Positions 34,409 through 43,836 of a DNA stretch of 64,000 nt are shown piece after piece. A program made the translations under genes and the position numbers. The notes under the pieces are model-generated. The model did no database searches, had not been told where the DNA came from, and was given only the letters and a program-made list of their open reading frames with translations. This stretch comes from WTFV01 sp965203525 (GTDB lineage Bacteria > Acidobacteriota > Vicinamibacteria > Vicinamibacterales > UBA8438): assembly GCA_965203525.1 (NCBI GenBank), contig OZ241898.1, forward strand, positions 3,038,001 to 3,102,000, written 5' to 3'. Each line of letters begins with the position of its first letter. Positions within the stretch are counted from its first letter, which is position 1.

Positions 34409-35548
34409 ATGCCGACCCTGACCAGGACGCTCGACGTGATGCGGCCGCACCTGCCGGCCGCGCTGGTTTCCGACGATGCCTTCGAACGAGCGCGTGCGGC
34501 AGTGGACGACGTGGAGGCCGAGGTCACGAACGGCATCCATTTCGAATGCCGGCTGCAAGAAGGATCGCCGCGGGTGGATCTGGTCATCGTCGTGCACGCG
34601 GACGGCGGCGCCCTGCTGGCGGCCGCGGGTGGAGGACGGCCGTCCTGCGCCTGGCGCGAGCGGCCGGCGTGGCGCCCGCTTCTCGCGTTCTGCCGGCGGT
34701 GGACGGCGCCGGGGTCTTCGCTGCGCAGCCTGGTCGATCACGTCTGGCTCGAGTACGACGTCGACCAGCGGCAGTCCCGGAACGAAGCGAACCGGCCGGC
34801 GCCCGGCGTGTTCTGCCGCCTGCGCCGGCCGCGCCGGCCGGCCCACTCCGCCCCGGCGTTGCGCCGCGACGTACTCGAAGCACTGGAGGCGCTCACGGGA
34901 CGCCGCGCTTCACGCGCCGTCCGGAAATGTCTCTCCGCCTGCGTCGCCCGACTCCCCCCGGAGGCCGGCGTCCCGTACGTGGGTTTCATGATGGGCCGCG
35001 AGGCGCCCACCGTCCGTGTCTGCATCGCCAAGCTGCCGGCGTCCGGCATCCCGCGCTTCCTCGCCGAAACGGCCGGGGTCGGGGGCCCGGACGTCGCCGA
35101 CGCCGCGCGCCTGGCGTCACTCCCGGACGGGCCCGGCGGGCCGCTGTACGTTCCGATGCTGCACCTCGACGTCGATGAACGATACGGCTTCGTGCCGCGC
35201 GTCGGGATGGAACGACAGTTCGCCCAGACCGGCCAGTTCACCGGCCGGACCGGCGCCGCGGAGCGCGGCCTCCTCGACACCCTGACCGCGCGCGGCCTGT
35301 GCGCGGGAAAGAAGCGCGACGCCCTCCTGACGTGGCCCGGACGCTCGGTCGCGATGATGCCGCACGAGTTCTGGTGGAGCGTGGTCGAACGACGGGTCAA
35401 CCACGTCAAGTTCGTCTGCGAACCCGGTTCCGGGGTCGAGACGAAGGGCTATCTCTTTGCAAGACACCGGCCCCTGCGCGGCCGGCAGCCAGCCGAAAGG
35501 ACCGGACAGACATGCCGGACGCAACCGCCCGACCCGACACGATGCTGA
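34409..35548 (+). CDS. Unrecognised 379-aa protein between LanM and IPP isomerase
   Basis: No known domain was recognised. The protein is soluble (no signal peptide or membrane helix) and Arg-rich. It has ordered segments VTNGIHFECRLQEGSPRVDL, LVDHVWLEYDVD, YVPMLHLDVDERYGFVPRVG and, near the end, the NHVKFVCEPGSG segment followed by ETKGYLFARH. It starts six bases after the LanM stop, and its 3' end overlaps the isomerase gene by 37 bp, so it is tightly coupled to both. Position suggests a tailoring enzyme or partner protein acting on the peptide; prenylation is one idea, given the isomerase, but no prenyltransferase motif was identified. Confidence 0.75.
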   Translation: MPTLTRTLDVMRPHLPAALVSDDAFERARAAVDDVEAEVTNGIHFECRLQEGSPRVDLVIVVHADGGALLAAAGGGRPSCAWRERPAWRPLLAFCRRWTAPGSSLRSLVDHVWLEYDVDQRQSRNEANRPAPGVFCRLRRPRRPAHSAPALRRDVLEALEALTGRRASRAVRKCLSACVARLPPEAGVPYVGFMMGREAPTVRVCIAKLPASGIPRFLAETAGVGGPDVADAARLASLPDGPGGPLYVPMLHLDVDERYGFVPRVGMERQFAQTGQFTGRTGAAERGLLDTLTARGLCAGKKRDALLTWPGRSVAMMPHEFWWSVVERRVNHVKFVCEPGSGVETKGYLFARHRPLRGRQPAERTGQTCRTQPPDPTRC

Positions 35549-36093
35549 TCGCCGTCGACACGCACGACCGCGAAACCGGCCGTGTGGAAAAGATGACGGC
35601 GCACCGGCGCGGCATTCTGCACCGTGCGTTCTCCATCTTCGTCTTCGACGAAGCCGGCCGCCTGCTGCTGCAGCGACGGGCGCGCGCGAAGTATCACTCG
35701 GGCGGTCTCTGGTCCAACACGTGCTGCAGCCATCCGCGGGCCGGAGAATCCCTGCTCGACGCCGCCCATCGCCGGCTGCAGGAAGAAATGGGCTTCGACT
35801 GCCCGCTGCAACGCGTATTCGGCTTCGTCTATCGGGCCACGCTGGGCGGGGGGCTGGTGGAGCACGAGTACGACCATGTGATCACCGGGCGTTTCCAGGG
35901 CACTCCCGTCCCCGACGTCCGCGAGGTCGACGACTGGGCGTGGGAGCACGTACCTGCCGTGCGGTCGCGGCTCGCGGAACGTCCGGACGCGTTCACGGCG
36001 TGGTTCGAGCACGCCCTGAACGGACTGCTGTCGCGCGGCCTCCCGCCGCCGCGCAAGCGGACCACCAGACCGGATACAGGAGGAACCTCATGA
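35512..36093 (+). CDS. idi: Isopentenyl-diphosphate delta-isomerase, type 1
   Basis: The 193-aa Nudix-fold enzyme has HRAFSIFVFDEAGRLLLQRRA, the SGGLWSNTCCSHPRAGE segment with the catalytic Cys in TCCSHP, and the Nudix-like AAHRRLQEEMGFDCPL helix with EHEYDHV. Type 1 IDI interconverts isopentenyl and dimethylallyl diphosphate. Length and motifs are complete. The gene overlaps both neighbours (37 bp upstream, 4 bp ATGA downstream with the second peptide), an arrangement that ties it to the peptide operon. It could supply DMAPP for peptide or lipid prenylation, or be a passenger gene. Confidence 0.92.
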   Translation: MPDATARPDTMLIAVDTHDRETGRVEKMTAHRRGILHRAFSIFVFDEAGRLLLQRRARAKYHSGGLWSNTCCSHPRAGESLLDAAHRRLQEEMGFDCPLQRVFGFVYRATLGGGLVEHEYDHVITGRFQGTPVPDVREVDDWAWEHVPAVRSRLAERPDAFTAWFEHALNGLLSRGLPPPRKRTTRPDTGGTS

Positions 36094-36272
36094 CGCAGAC
36101 GGAAGACTTCGCCAACACCGACCCCCGGCCCGGAACCGCCGGACAGCTCTCCGACGAGGACCTCGAAGCGGTCACCGGCGGCCTGATGCGGCCGCTGGCC
36201 CCGAGCGGACCGGAAGACCATCGCATCGGCAGCGGATCGGATGCCGGACATGAAGACACCACCGACGCATGA
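36090..36272 (+). CDS. Second Gly-Gly leader peptide, cysteine-free core
   Basis: The 60-aa peptide has a short acidic leader ending in QLSDEDLEAVTGG (residues 19-31), the same ELxxEQLExVxGG type motif as the NHLP precursor. A 29-residue core follows, starting LMRPLAPSGPEDHR, rich in Gly, Asp, Ser and Pro. It contains no cysteine, so thioether rings are impossible. The start overlaps the isomerase stop (ATGA) and follows an AGGAGG site. Its 3' end overlaps the next gene and includes one copy of a 34-bp repeat. It could be a substrate for dehydration only, another modification, or a helper peptide. Confidence 0.8.
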   Translation: MTQTEDFANTDPRPGTAGQLSDEDLEAVTGGLMRPLAPSGPEDHRIGSGSDAGHEDTTDA

Positions 36273-37020
36273 CGCCAACCCGTCCATCGGAGGCGCATCG
36301 GCCGCGCACCCGATGGCCAGGCCGTCCGGGACGCCACCGACGCATGACGCCGGCCCGTCCGTCGGAGAGACCGGCGGCCGGCACAAGGCCGACGGGCTGG
36401 TCTCGCGCCGAGCGGTCGCCCTGCGGTGGGGCCTGGGCGGTCTGATCGCAGCGCCGTTCGCCATCCTGCCGCACGAGCTGGGTCACTACGTGGTGCTGCT
36501 CGTGCTCGGCGTCCCCGACCTCGCCTTGCACTACGTGGCCGTCACGTGGGATCTGCAAGAATTCTGGGCGGCGATCCAGCGCGCGGACTTCGAAGGCGCA
36601 GCCGCCATCGCCCCGATCCCGGCCGTCGCGCTCGCCGATGCGATGGGGCCGCTGGTCACCTATGCCGTCGTGGCCGGGTGCTGCTACGGCTGCGCGAGAT
36701 GGCGTCCGCATCCGGCGCTGATCGCCATCGCCTTCCTGTCGCAGTTTCGCATCAGGGTCGGCGCCAGACACGTCGTGCGCGACGCATTCGGCGTCGGCGG
36801 ACCGGCCAATTTCGACGAGTTGCGGGTCGCGATACTGACCGGCATTCCGGTCGAGGCGCTGGTGGGGTTCGCCCTGCTGACGCTGCTGGCCTCGGGCATC
36901 TGGCTGGCGCGGTTCTTTCCGCGCGGGCGGCGCGTCGTGGCGGTCGCGTCGATGACCGCGGGGATGGCCGTCAGCCTGTACCTGTACGCCGGCGTCTTCG
37001 GCCCGTGGCTGCTGCCCTGA
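36241..37020 (+). CDS. Membrane zinc-metalloprotease-like protein (HELGH)
   Basis: The protein of up to 259 residues has a disordered Pro/Gly-rich N-terminus (1-55) and about five membrane segments. It has the motif P-H78-E79-L-G-H82 at the end of the first membrane helix, as in M50-type site-2 protease-like or DUF-M50 proteins. A second metal-ligand motif (NPDG or DG) is not obvious, so activity is uncertain. In-frame ATGs at 36241, 36250 and 36313 are possible; the first overlaps the peptide gene by 32 bp. It could process or export the second peptide, or give immunity. It is the last gene of the plus operon. Confidence 0.75.
   Translation: MPDMKTPPTHDANPSIGGASAAHPMARPSGTPPTHDAGPSVGETGGRHKADGLVSRRAVALRWGLGGLIAAPFAILPHELGHYVVLLVLGVPDLALHYVAVTWDLQEFWAAIQRADFEGAAAIAPIPAVALADAMGPLVTYAVVAGCCYGCARWRPHPALIAIAFLSQFRIRVGARHVVRDAFGVGGPANFDELRVAILTGIPVEALVGFALLTLLASGIWLARFFPRGRRVVAVASMTAGMAVSLYLYAGVFGPWLLP
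36259..36367 (+). repeat. 34-bp direct repeat spanning the end of the second peptide gene
   Basis: Positions 36259-36292 and 36334-36367 match in 31 of 34 bases (ccaccgacgcatgacgcc core). The first copy contains the stop codon of the second peptide, the second lies in the N-terminal region of the HELGH protein. The odd TPPTHDA-repeat N-terminus of that protein is a product of this duplication. Confidence 0.85.
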
Positions 37021-37271
37021 CACCCCGTTTCGCGCCGCTGCCCGCAACAATCCAGCCGGGCCGCGAATGGACGGCCGCCCGCGGCGCCTCCACGCCATCC
37101 GCACTCGTGCCGCCGCCTCCAGTTCCCAGCTCCCGCGCAGGCGCCGCGGGAAAGCGGGGGCGGCGTCTTTTTCGCCGGGCAGCGACCGCGCGGGCGGTTG
37201 ATGAAGTCCGGCAGGCGCTACGGAAGACGTCGGAGGGGCGTCTTTCCGCGCCCGCCACGTTCCGTCGCCGG
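37021..37271. other. Convergent intergenic region
   Basis: No gene is supported in this 251-bp stretch between the HELGH gene and the M28 peptidase gene. Two ggcgtcttt(tt/cc)cgcc motifs are present about 65 bp apart; they might be part of terminators, but no clean hairpin plus T-run is present. Confidence 0.4.
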
Positions 37272-38249
37272 CTACGGCGCTCTCGCATCCAGCGCACGCA
37301 CCAGATCCGTCACGATGCGGGCGGCGCGCGTCATCGCCTCCGGCTCCAGCCTGTCGGCCGTGTCGCGGGCGGTGTGGATCGTCTTCAGGATGGGGGGCGC
37401 GAGCGCGCCGCGCAGGGCGGCGGTCAAATCGCCGTTGAGGAGCAACCAGACGCGATGGGCCTCCCCGGCCGGCAGCATGGCGAGCGAGACGGCGGGAATG
37501 CCGGCCCGCCGAAAGCTGCGATCGTCGCTCGACGGCATGCGGGGCGCGCCCACGCACGCCACGGCGTAGCGGGCGCAGACACGGTGCACGTGGCCCGTCA
37601 GGGGATGCTCGGGAGAGAGATCGCCGGGGCCGTACAGCAGCGCGTTCCCGTAGCCCACGACGTCCACGTTCACCATGGCCGCGCCGGGAGCCGGATCGAT
37701 CGCCTCCACGTAGGCGCGCGACCCGAGCAGCCCGAGCTCCTCCATGTCGAAGAAGACGACGTGCACCGTCCCCTGCAACGCGGTGTCCCGGAGGACCTTC
37801 GCCACGCGCAGGAGCACGAGCACGCCGGCCGCGTTGTCGACCAGGCCCTGGCTGAGCGCACCGTCGTCCAGCCTGGCGGCATCGAAGTGACCGCCGACGA
37901 TCACCCGCGGCGGACCGGCGCCGAAACGGACCAGCACGTTGTGACCGCCGGATCGGCCGCCGCCGGCTCCCTCCCGCGGAAACGCCTGCAGCGCGTAGGG
38001 CAACTCCCGTCGCCGCAGCTCCGCCTCGAGCACGGCGAGCCGCAGGTCGTTCGACGGCTGCGCGAAACGCCGTGCGGCGTCGATCACGTCGTCCGCAAAG
38101 GCCGCCGGCGACGGTCCCGATCCGGTGGAAGCCGCCGGTGACGGTCCCGTCTCCGCGGACACCGAAGGTTGACGTTCGACGGCGCCGCAGGCGGCGCCGA
38201 AGAGGAGCAGGAAACCGATGCGGGCAAGTGCCGTGATGCGTCTTTCCAT
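37272..38249 (-). CDS. M28-family metallopeptidase, lipoprotein
   Basis: The 325-aa protein starts at ATG 38249 behind a GGGAGAGGGAG site and has a lipoprotein signal (RIGFLLLFGAACG). A Ser/Pro-rich linker leads to a peptidase domain with dinuclear zinc ligands in VGGHFDA, LVDNAAG, MEELGLLG and NVDVVG, the order typical of M28 aminopeptidases (Zn2+ exopeptidases). Its C-terminal His lies in KTIHTARDT. It would release N-terminal residues from peptides in the periplasm. It is convergent with the peptide cluster; a role there is possible but not required. Confidence 0.88.
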   Translation of the reverse strand: MERRITALARIGFLLLFGAACGAVERQPSVSAETGPSPAASTGSGPSPAAFADDVIDAARRFAQPSNDLRLAVLEAELRRRELPYALQAFPREGAGGGRSGGHNVLVRFGAGPPRVIVGGHFDAARLDDGALSQGLVDNAAGVLVLLRVAKVLRDTALQGTVHVVFFDMEELGLLGSRAYVEAIDPAPGAAMVNVDVVGYGNALLYGPGDLSPEHPLTGHVHRVCARYAVACVGAPRMPSSDDRSFRRAGIPAVSLAMLPAGEAHRVWLLLNGDLTAALRGALAPPILKTIHTARDTADRLEPEAMTRAARIVTDLVRALDARAP

Positions 38250-38456
38250 CTCCCTCTCCCGAAGATCCGGACCCGGCGCGGCGTGTCCCGGTCGTCGCAG
38301 ACGTTGCAAGCAACAGCCGTGCCGGCGTCGGTCGAAGCCTGCGACACGAGAGCGCCGTGCAAGCGCTCATCGCCCGCGGTGGCAACAGCCGTACGGTCTG
38401 TCGGAACCTGCAACGGCCCCGCCGGGCCATACGGGGAGACATGCGGACAGGAAAGC

Positions 38457-38530
38457 TGGAGGCGCCGCCCGGACTCGAACCGGGGATGGAGGTTTTGCAG
38501 ACCTCTGCCTTGCCACTTGGCGACGGCGCC
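38457..38530 (-). tRNA. tRNA-Cys (GCA)
   Basis: The minus strand folds as a cloverleaf: 7-bp acceptor GGCGCCG/CGGCGCC, D-arm with AAGTGGC, anticodon stem GAGGT/ACCTC around loop CTGCAAA (anticodon GCA), T-arm CCCGG-TTCGAGT-CCGGG, discriminator T and an encoded CCA. Confidence 0.95.
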
Positions 38531-38637
38531 GTCAGGACGGCTGCGCGGGCGGCGCGAGAAGACGGCCGCTCGCGGTCACTCGGCAGGTGCAGCCGTTCGA
38601 GCGTGGCGTGGCGCTGACCGACCTCGCCGACGGAAGA

Positions 38638-38712
38638 TGGAGCGGGAAACGGGATTCGAACCCGCGACTTCGACCATGGCAAGGTCGCACTCTACCACTG
38701 AGTTATTCCCGC
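38638..38712 (-). tRNA. tRNA-Gly (GCC)
   Basis: The minus strand gives acceptor GCGGGAA/TTCCCGC, D-arm CTCAGTGGTAGAG, anticodon stem CGACC/GGTCG around TTGCCAT (anticodon GCC), T-arm CGCGGGTTCGAATCCCG, discriminator T and an encoded CCA. It lies about 107 bp upstream of tRNA-Cys on the same strand. Confidence 0.95.
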
Positions 38713-38764
38713 TCGCCCCGAACGCTCCGTCAACGGTACCACAGGGAGAGGCTTCGCTTCAAGA

Positions 38765-39082
38765 CCCTTGCCAGGCCGGCCGCGCGACGCCGCCGCAACG
38801 GCGACCGGCTGGTGTACCTGCACCGCGTCGACGACACCCTTGCCAAGCCGGCCGCGCGACGCCGCGCCAACGGCGCGGCAGCGACCGGCTCCGGACCTGG
38901 AGTCGCTGGCCGAGTCGTTCCGGCAGATGCGCCGCGTCAACGGCGCGGCAGCGACCGGCTCCGGACGCGGCCGCCGCGGCAAGGACGCAACGGCGCAGCC
39001 GGCGGCAGGCGCCGGGTCGATGAGGTTGCGCTCATCGCCGCCGCCGCGGCAAGGACGCAACGGCGCAGCCGGCGGCAGGCGC
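38765..39082. repeat. Cluster of three short direct-repeat pairs in non-coding DNA
   Basis: The stretch between tRNA-Gly and yraN has no credible gene. It contains three pairs of direct repeats: a ~30-bp cccttgccaagccggccgcg type (38765 and 38836), a ~28-bp caacggcgcggcagcgaccg type (38868 and 38938), and a perfect 42-bp pair (38971-39012 and 39041-39082, offset 70 bp). Each pair looks like an independent local duplication. Spacing and unit sequences are too irregular for a CRISPR array. Confidence 0.8.
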
Positions 39083-39109
39083 AGCATGGGCGCCAGCCGC
39101 CGGTCACGG

Positions 39110-39493
39110 TCAGCGACCGGGCCAGCCGGCCCCGAACGCGTTCCGAATCAACGTGACGTCCGGCGCATCGCCGGCGCCGGCCTGTACGGCCACGACGTCG
39201 AAGCGGCACGGCCGCGCGGACCATCCTGCCTGCGCCATGTAGCGTTGCGCCATCGCCATGACCCGCCGCTGCTTGCGCGGCGTCACCGCCCCGAGGGCGC
39301 CGCCGAAACCGCGGGACGATCGCGCCTTGACCTCGACGAACACGAGCACGTCGCCATCCCGCGCGACGATGTCGATTTCGCCACGACGGGTCCGGAACCG
39401 GCGCGCAAGAATGGCGTACCCGCGGCGGCGCAGCTCCCGACAAGCGAGATCTTCCCCCTGCCTTCCAAGACGTTCCTGATGCGGTGTCGGCAT
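39110..39493 (-). CDS. yraN: YraN (UPF0102) family protein
   Basis: The ~127-aa protein has the family pattern GRQGEDLACRELRRRGYAIL, then RRGEIDIVARDGDVLVFVEV followed by KAR: a restriction-endonuclease-like fold with E-x-D...EVK residues, ending in RFDVVAV. YraN-type proteins are small Holliday-junction/archaeal-resolvase-like nuclease-fold proteins of poorly known function, often near rnhB or tRNA genes. Start MPTPHQ at 39493 matches the usual N-terminus. Confidence 0.9.
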   Translation of the reverse strand: MPTPHQERLGRQGEDLACRELRRRGYAILARRFRTRRGEIDIVARDGDVLVFVEVKARSSRGFGGALGAVTPRKQRRVMAMAQRYMAQAGWSARPCRFDVVAVQAGAGDAPDVTLIRNAFGAGWPGR

Positions 39494-39581
39494 GATGTCC
39501 GGGCACGAATGCAAGGCGCAGGCCATCCACGCATCATGGCGAGGAATCCGCGACCGGGAGCGACCGGACCGGGGACGGGCG

Positions 39582-40997
<1,416 letters not shown>

Positions 40998-41022
40998 GGG
41001 ACGGCGCGCAATCGACGGCAGC

Positions 41023-41469
41023 TCAGGTCGTGGCGGGCAGCGGCGTGACGAGCGTGCAGCACTCGTCGCCGTCCACCCGGTCGACCTCGACCCGGCTGGC
41101 AAGGCGCCGCAGGACCGCGAGGGGCGCGTCGCGGCCCCCGTCGCCGAGGATCCGCTCGACCGGCAGCCCGGGCGCCGTGCCCGGCCCGTCCGGATCGGCC
41201 AGGTACCGCACGCGGGTCGTCAGGACCCCGGCGCCGGCGGTGAAGGTCATCATCACGCTCGAATAGACGGCCCCGGCCGCGTGGTCGAGCACCCCGCTCG
41301 CGGCCAGCGTGACGGCCCGCGTCGCCGCGTCGGCCTCGCCGTACCCGAGACAGGCCGTCAGGCGCGCGACGACGCAGTCGCGCAACGCCCGGAACCGCGC
41401 GTCGCACGGAAGCGTCACCTCCAGCCGGACCTCCCCCGGGTCTGCCGCCGCGTCGTCGGACACCGCCAT
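41023..41469 (-). CDS. Hypothetical protein between ribF and cysS
   Basis: The 148-aa soluble protein is not recognised with confidence. The N-terminal half (EVTLPCDARFRALRDCVVARLTACLGYGE..LDHAAG) vaguely resembles the helix-strand start of anti-sigma-factor-type ATP-binding domains, but no N-box or G-box glycine motif is clear. It sits four bases downstream of ribF and 25 bp upstream of cysS on the same strand, so it is probably co-transcribed with them. Confidence 0.65.
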   Translation of the reverse strand: MAVSDDAAADPGEVRLEVTLPCDARFRALRDCVVARLTACLGYGEADAATRAVTLAASGVLDHAAGAVYSSVMMTFTAGAGVLTTRVRYLADPDGPGTAPGLPVERILGDGGRDAPLAVLRRLASRVEVDRVDGDECCTLVTPLPATT

Positions 41470-41473
41470 AACA

Positions 41474-42412
41474 CTACAGGGAAATCTGCCGGAACAGCGC
41501 CCGCGCCCGCTCGCAGTCCTCGTCGATCTGCCGCCGCAACGCCGCCGCGTCCTCGAACTCCTGCTCGCCGCGCAGCCGCTGAACGAAGGCCAGCCGCAGC
41601 GACCGGCCGTAGAGATCGAGGTCCGCGTCGAACAGGTGCGTCTCGACGGTCCGCGGACCGCCGGTGACGAACGTCGGGCGGACGCCGACGTTGGTCACCG
41701 ACGCGTGCAGCACGCCGTCGACCGCGGCGGTCGTCGCGTAGACCCCGTCCGGCGGCAGCAGCTCGTTGTCCGTCCGCAGATTGGCGGTCGGCACGCCATG
41801 GTTCCGGCCGCGTCCCGCGCCCCGCTCCACCGTACCGTCGATCACGTAGTGGTGGCCGAGCAGGACGCCCGCCTCGTCCACGCGGCCGTCGGCGATCAGC
41901 CGCCGCAGCCGGGTGCTGCTGACGACGAATTCCTTGTAACGCACCGGATCGACCTTGCCGGCCTCGAACCCGTACCGGGCGCCCAGGGATCGGAGCAGCG
42001 AAAAGTTTCCGCTGCGATGCCGGCCGAACAGAAAGTTCGCGCCGACGCAGACCTCCGCCACCTGCAGCCATTCGACGAGCACGGCCCGGACGAATCGGTC
42101 CGGGTCCCATCGGGAAAGCGCAGGCGTGAAGCGCACGACGGCGGCGCCGTCCATGCCCGCGGCGGCGAGGGCCTCCAGCTTCTGGGCCTGCGTCATCAGC
42201 AGCGGCGGGGCCTTGTCGGGCCGCACGACGCGCGGCGGATGCGGATCGAAGGTGAGCGCCGCGGCCGCCGTGCGCCGCTCGTCGGCGCGCCGCCGCACCT
42301 GCTCGACGATCCGGGCGTGTCCGCGATGCAGCCCGTCGAAGTTGCCCAGCGCCAGCACCGACTGCGTCCAGCGCGCCGGCGGCGGGTCGTCGGGGTAGTG
42401 AATGACTTCCAT
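41474..42412 (-). CDS. ribF: Bifunctional riboflavin kinase / FAD synthetase
   Basis: About 312 residues. The N-terminal FAD synthetase domain has LALGNFDGLHRGHARIV (GxFDGxHxGH) and the STRLRRLIADGRVDEAG segment. The C-terminal riboflavin kinase domain has the GRNHGVPTANLR motif (GxxxGxPTAN) and NVGVRPTF and ETHLFD motifs. It makes FMN from riboflavin and then FAD. The start at ATG 42412 (MEVIHY) is preferred to ATG 42427. Its product serves all flavoenzymes; the locus is housekeeping. Confidence 0.95.
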   Translation of the reverse strand: MEVIHYPDDPPPARWTQSVLALGNFDGLHRGHARIVEQVRRRADERRTAAAALTFDPHPPRVVRPDKAPPLLMTQAQKLEALAAAGMDGAAVVRFTPALSRWDPDRFVRAVLVEWLQVAEVCVGANFLFGRHRSGNFSLLRSLGARYGFEAGKVDPVRYKEFVVSSTRLRRLIADGRVDEAGVLLGHHYVIDGTVERGAGRGRNHGVPTANLRTDNELLPPDGVYATTAAVDGVLHASVTNVGVRPTFVTGGPRTVETHLFDADLDLYGRSLRLAFVQRLRGEQEFEDAAALRRQIDEDCERARALFRQISL

Positions 42413-42604
42413 GCGCGAGCGCGCCATGATAATCCAGAGGCGGATCCTCCCCGTTCCTCCCTCGGGATCTCCGTCCCGGCCTTATCAGGGGAACCGGGAG
42501 ATCCGGGGGTGACGCGCGACGCCGTGACGTTGTGGACGTCGGTGTCACTGTACGGAGCAGGGGACCCGGGAGGGCCGGGAGATGGCATGCGGCGGCATTC
42601 GAGA

Positions 42605-42694
42605 CCTCCACGCCGGGCGGGCCCGGGTTGCGGGCTGACGCAGGCGGCGTGATGCTCGTCAAAGTCCTCCACGCCGGGCGGGCCCGGGTTGCGG
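42605..42694. repeat. 29-bp perfect direct repeat in the ribF upstream region
   Basis: The segment cctccacgccgggcgggccc plus gggttgcgg occurs at 42605-42633 and 42666-42694, offset 61 bp. The surrounding 42428-42721 stretch holds no gene. The repeat might be regulatory or another random tandem duplication. Confidence 0.8.
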
Positions 42695-42721
42695 CGGCTC
42701 CGCCAACGCCGGCCGCAACCG

Positions 42722-43543
42722 TCAGTAGAGCCCGGCCGCGGCGCAGCCCGCCGGCAGCAGATGATCCGTCCCGGCCGGCGCGATCTCCAGCTCCAGCCCG
42801 TCGTAGGCGAGGGAGATGCCCGCCGGCAACGCGCGGCAGGTCGCCGCGTGCGGCAGGTCGTGCGTCATGTGGGTGAAGAAGGTGCGGCGGGCGCCGATCC
42901 GCCGGGCGGCGCCGACGGCCTGCTCGACGGTGAAGTGCGTCCGGTGCGCCTTGTGACGCAACGCGTCGAGCACGAGCACGTCGAGGTCGGCGAGCAGCGG
43001 CCACGAGACGTCCGGAATCGCGTTGCAGTCGGTCAGGTAGGCGAACGCGCCGATCCGGAATCCCAGCACCGGCAACGCGCCGTGCAGAAGAGGGACCGGG
43101 ATGACGGTGGCGCCACCCAGCGAGAACGGACCGACCACTTCCCGCAGAGCGAGCCGCGGCAGGCCGCCGCCCCGCGGGGTGGCCGGGTCGAAGACGTAGT
43201 CGAACGTCCGCCGGATCCGGGCCAGCGTCCGTCCGGAGCCGTAGCAGGGGATCGCGCCCCCCTGCCGGAAGTTGTAGATCCGGACGTCGTCGAGCCCGAG
43301 CACGTGGTCGGCGTGGGCGTGGGTCAGGAGAATCGCATCGACCCGGGCGAGGCGAAAGCGAAGGGCCTGCGCGCGCAGGTCCGGAGACGCGTCGACCAGC
43401 ACGGAGGCGCCGTCCTCGAACGTGAGCGCGAGCGACGGGCGCCAGCGCTTGTCGCGCGGATCGTCCGACCGGCACGTCGCGCAGTCGCACGCGATCACGG
43501 GCACCCCGGCCGACGTTCCGGTTCCGAGGAAGGTGACGCGCAC
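42722..43543 (-). CDS. MBL-fold metal-dependent hydrolase, PhnP-like
   Basis: The 273-aa protein begins MRVTFLGTGTSAGVPVIACDC with a CDCATC segment as in PhnP phosphodiesterases. The H75-A-H-A-D-H80 metal motif is followed by LVLDALRHKAHRTHFT and TFFTHMTHDL, which supply the remaining ligands. PhnP cleaves cyclic ribose phosphates in phosphonate metabolism, but relatives act on other phosphodiesters, and no phn genes are present here. It lies two bases downstream of the DUF1844 gene, suggesting an operon. Confidence 0.88.
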   Translation of the reverse strand: MRVTFLGTGTSAGVPVIACDCATCRSDDPRDKRWRPSLALTFEDGASVLVDASPDLRAQALRFRLARVDAILLTHAHADHVLGLDDVRIYNFRQGGAIPCYGSGRTLARIRRTFDYVFDPATPRGGGLPRLALREVVGPFSLGGATVIPVPLLHGALPVLGFRIGAFAYLTDCNAIPDVSWPLLADLDVLVLDALRHKAHRTHFTVEQAVGAARRIGARRTFFTHMTHDLPHAATCRALPAGISLAYDGLELEIAPAGTDHLLPAGCAAAGLY

Positions 43544-43545
43544 GT

Positions 43546-43836
43546 TCAGGACGCATCCGCCGCGGGGGGCCCGGACCGCGCGTCGCGCGCCCGTTGCGCG
43601 CGGAGGAAGCGCTCTCGCAGATCGGCGAGCACCTGCGCGAGGAACGCCGTCTCGCCCGCGGTCAGGTTGCCGGCGGTCTTCTCCCGCAGCAGGGCGAGCA
43701 GCGCGATCGTCCGCCCGGCGGCCTCGAGGTTCGGCGGTCCCGGCCGGCCGGTCGCACGATCCGCGACGTCGCCGAAGTGCACGGCCGCCGTCGTCGCCAG
43801 CGAGACGACCAGCGCGTTGAAGGTGACGTCACCCAA
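43546..43836 (-). CDS. DUF1844 protein
   Basis: The ~96-aa small protein has the family signature VTFNALVVSLATTAAVHFGD, then NLEAAGRTIALLALLREKTAGNLT and AQVLADLRERFL. A start is hard to place: TTG 43836 is the only in-frame start close to the conserved region; the frame continues upstream through the antisense of the coiled-coil gene. Function is unknown in the family. It is adjacent to the MBL hydrolase gene. Confidence 0.8.
   Translation of the reverse strand: MGDVTFNALVVSLATTAAVHFGDVADRATGRPGPPNLEAAGRTIALLALLREKTAGNLTAGETAFLAQVLADLRERFLRAQRARDARSGPPAADAS

Noticed and set aside
38765..39082. Possible CRISPR array
   Set aside because: Three different repeat pairs with unequal spacing and no cas genes; not an array.
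42605..42694. Possible CRISPR mini-array (two 29-bp repeats)
   Set aside because: Only two copies with one 32-bp spacer and no cas genes in the window; best treated as a direct repeat.
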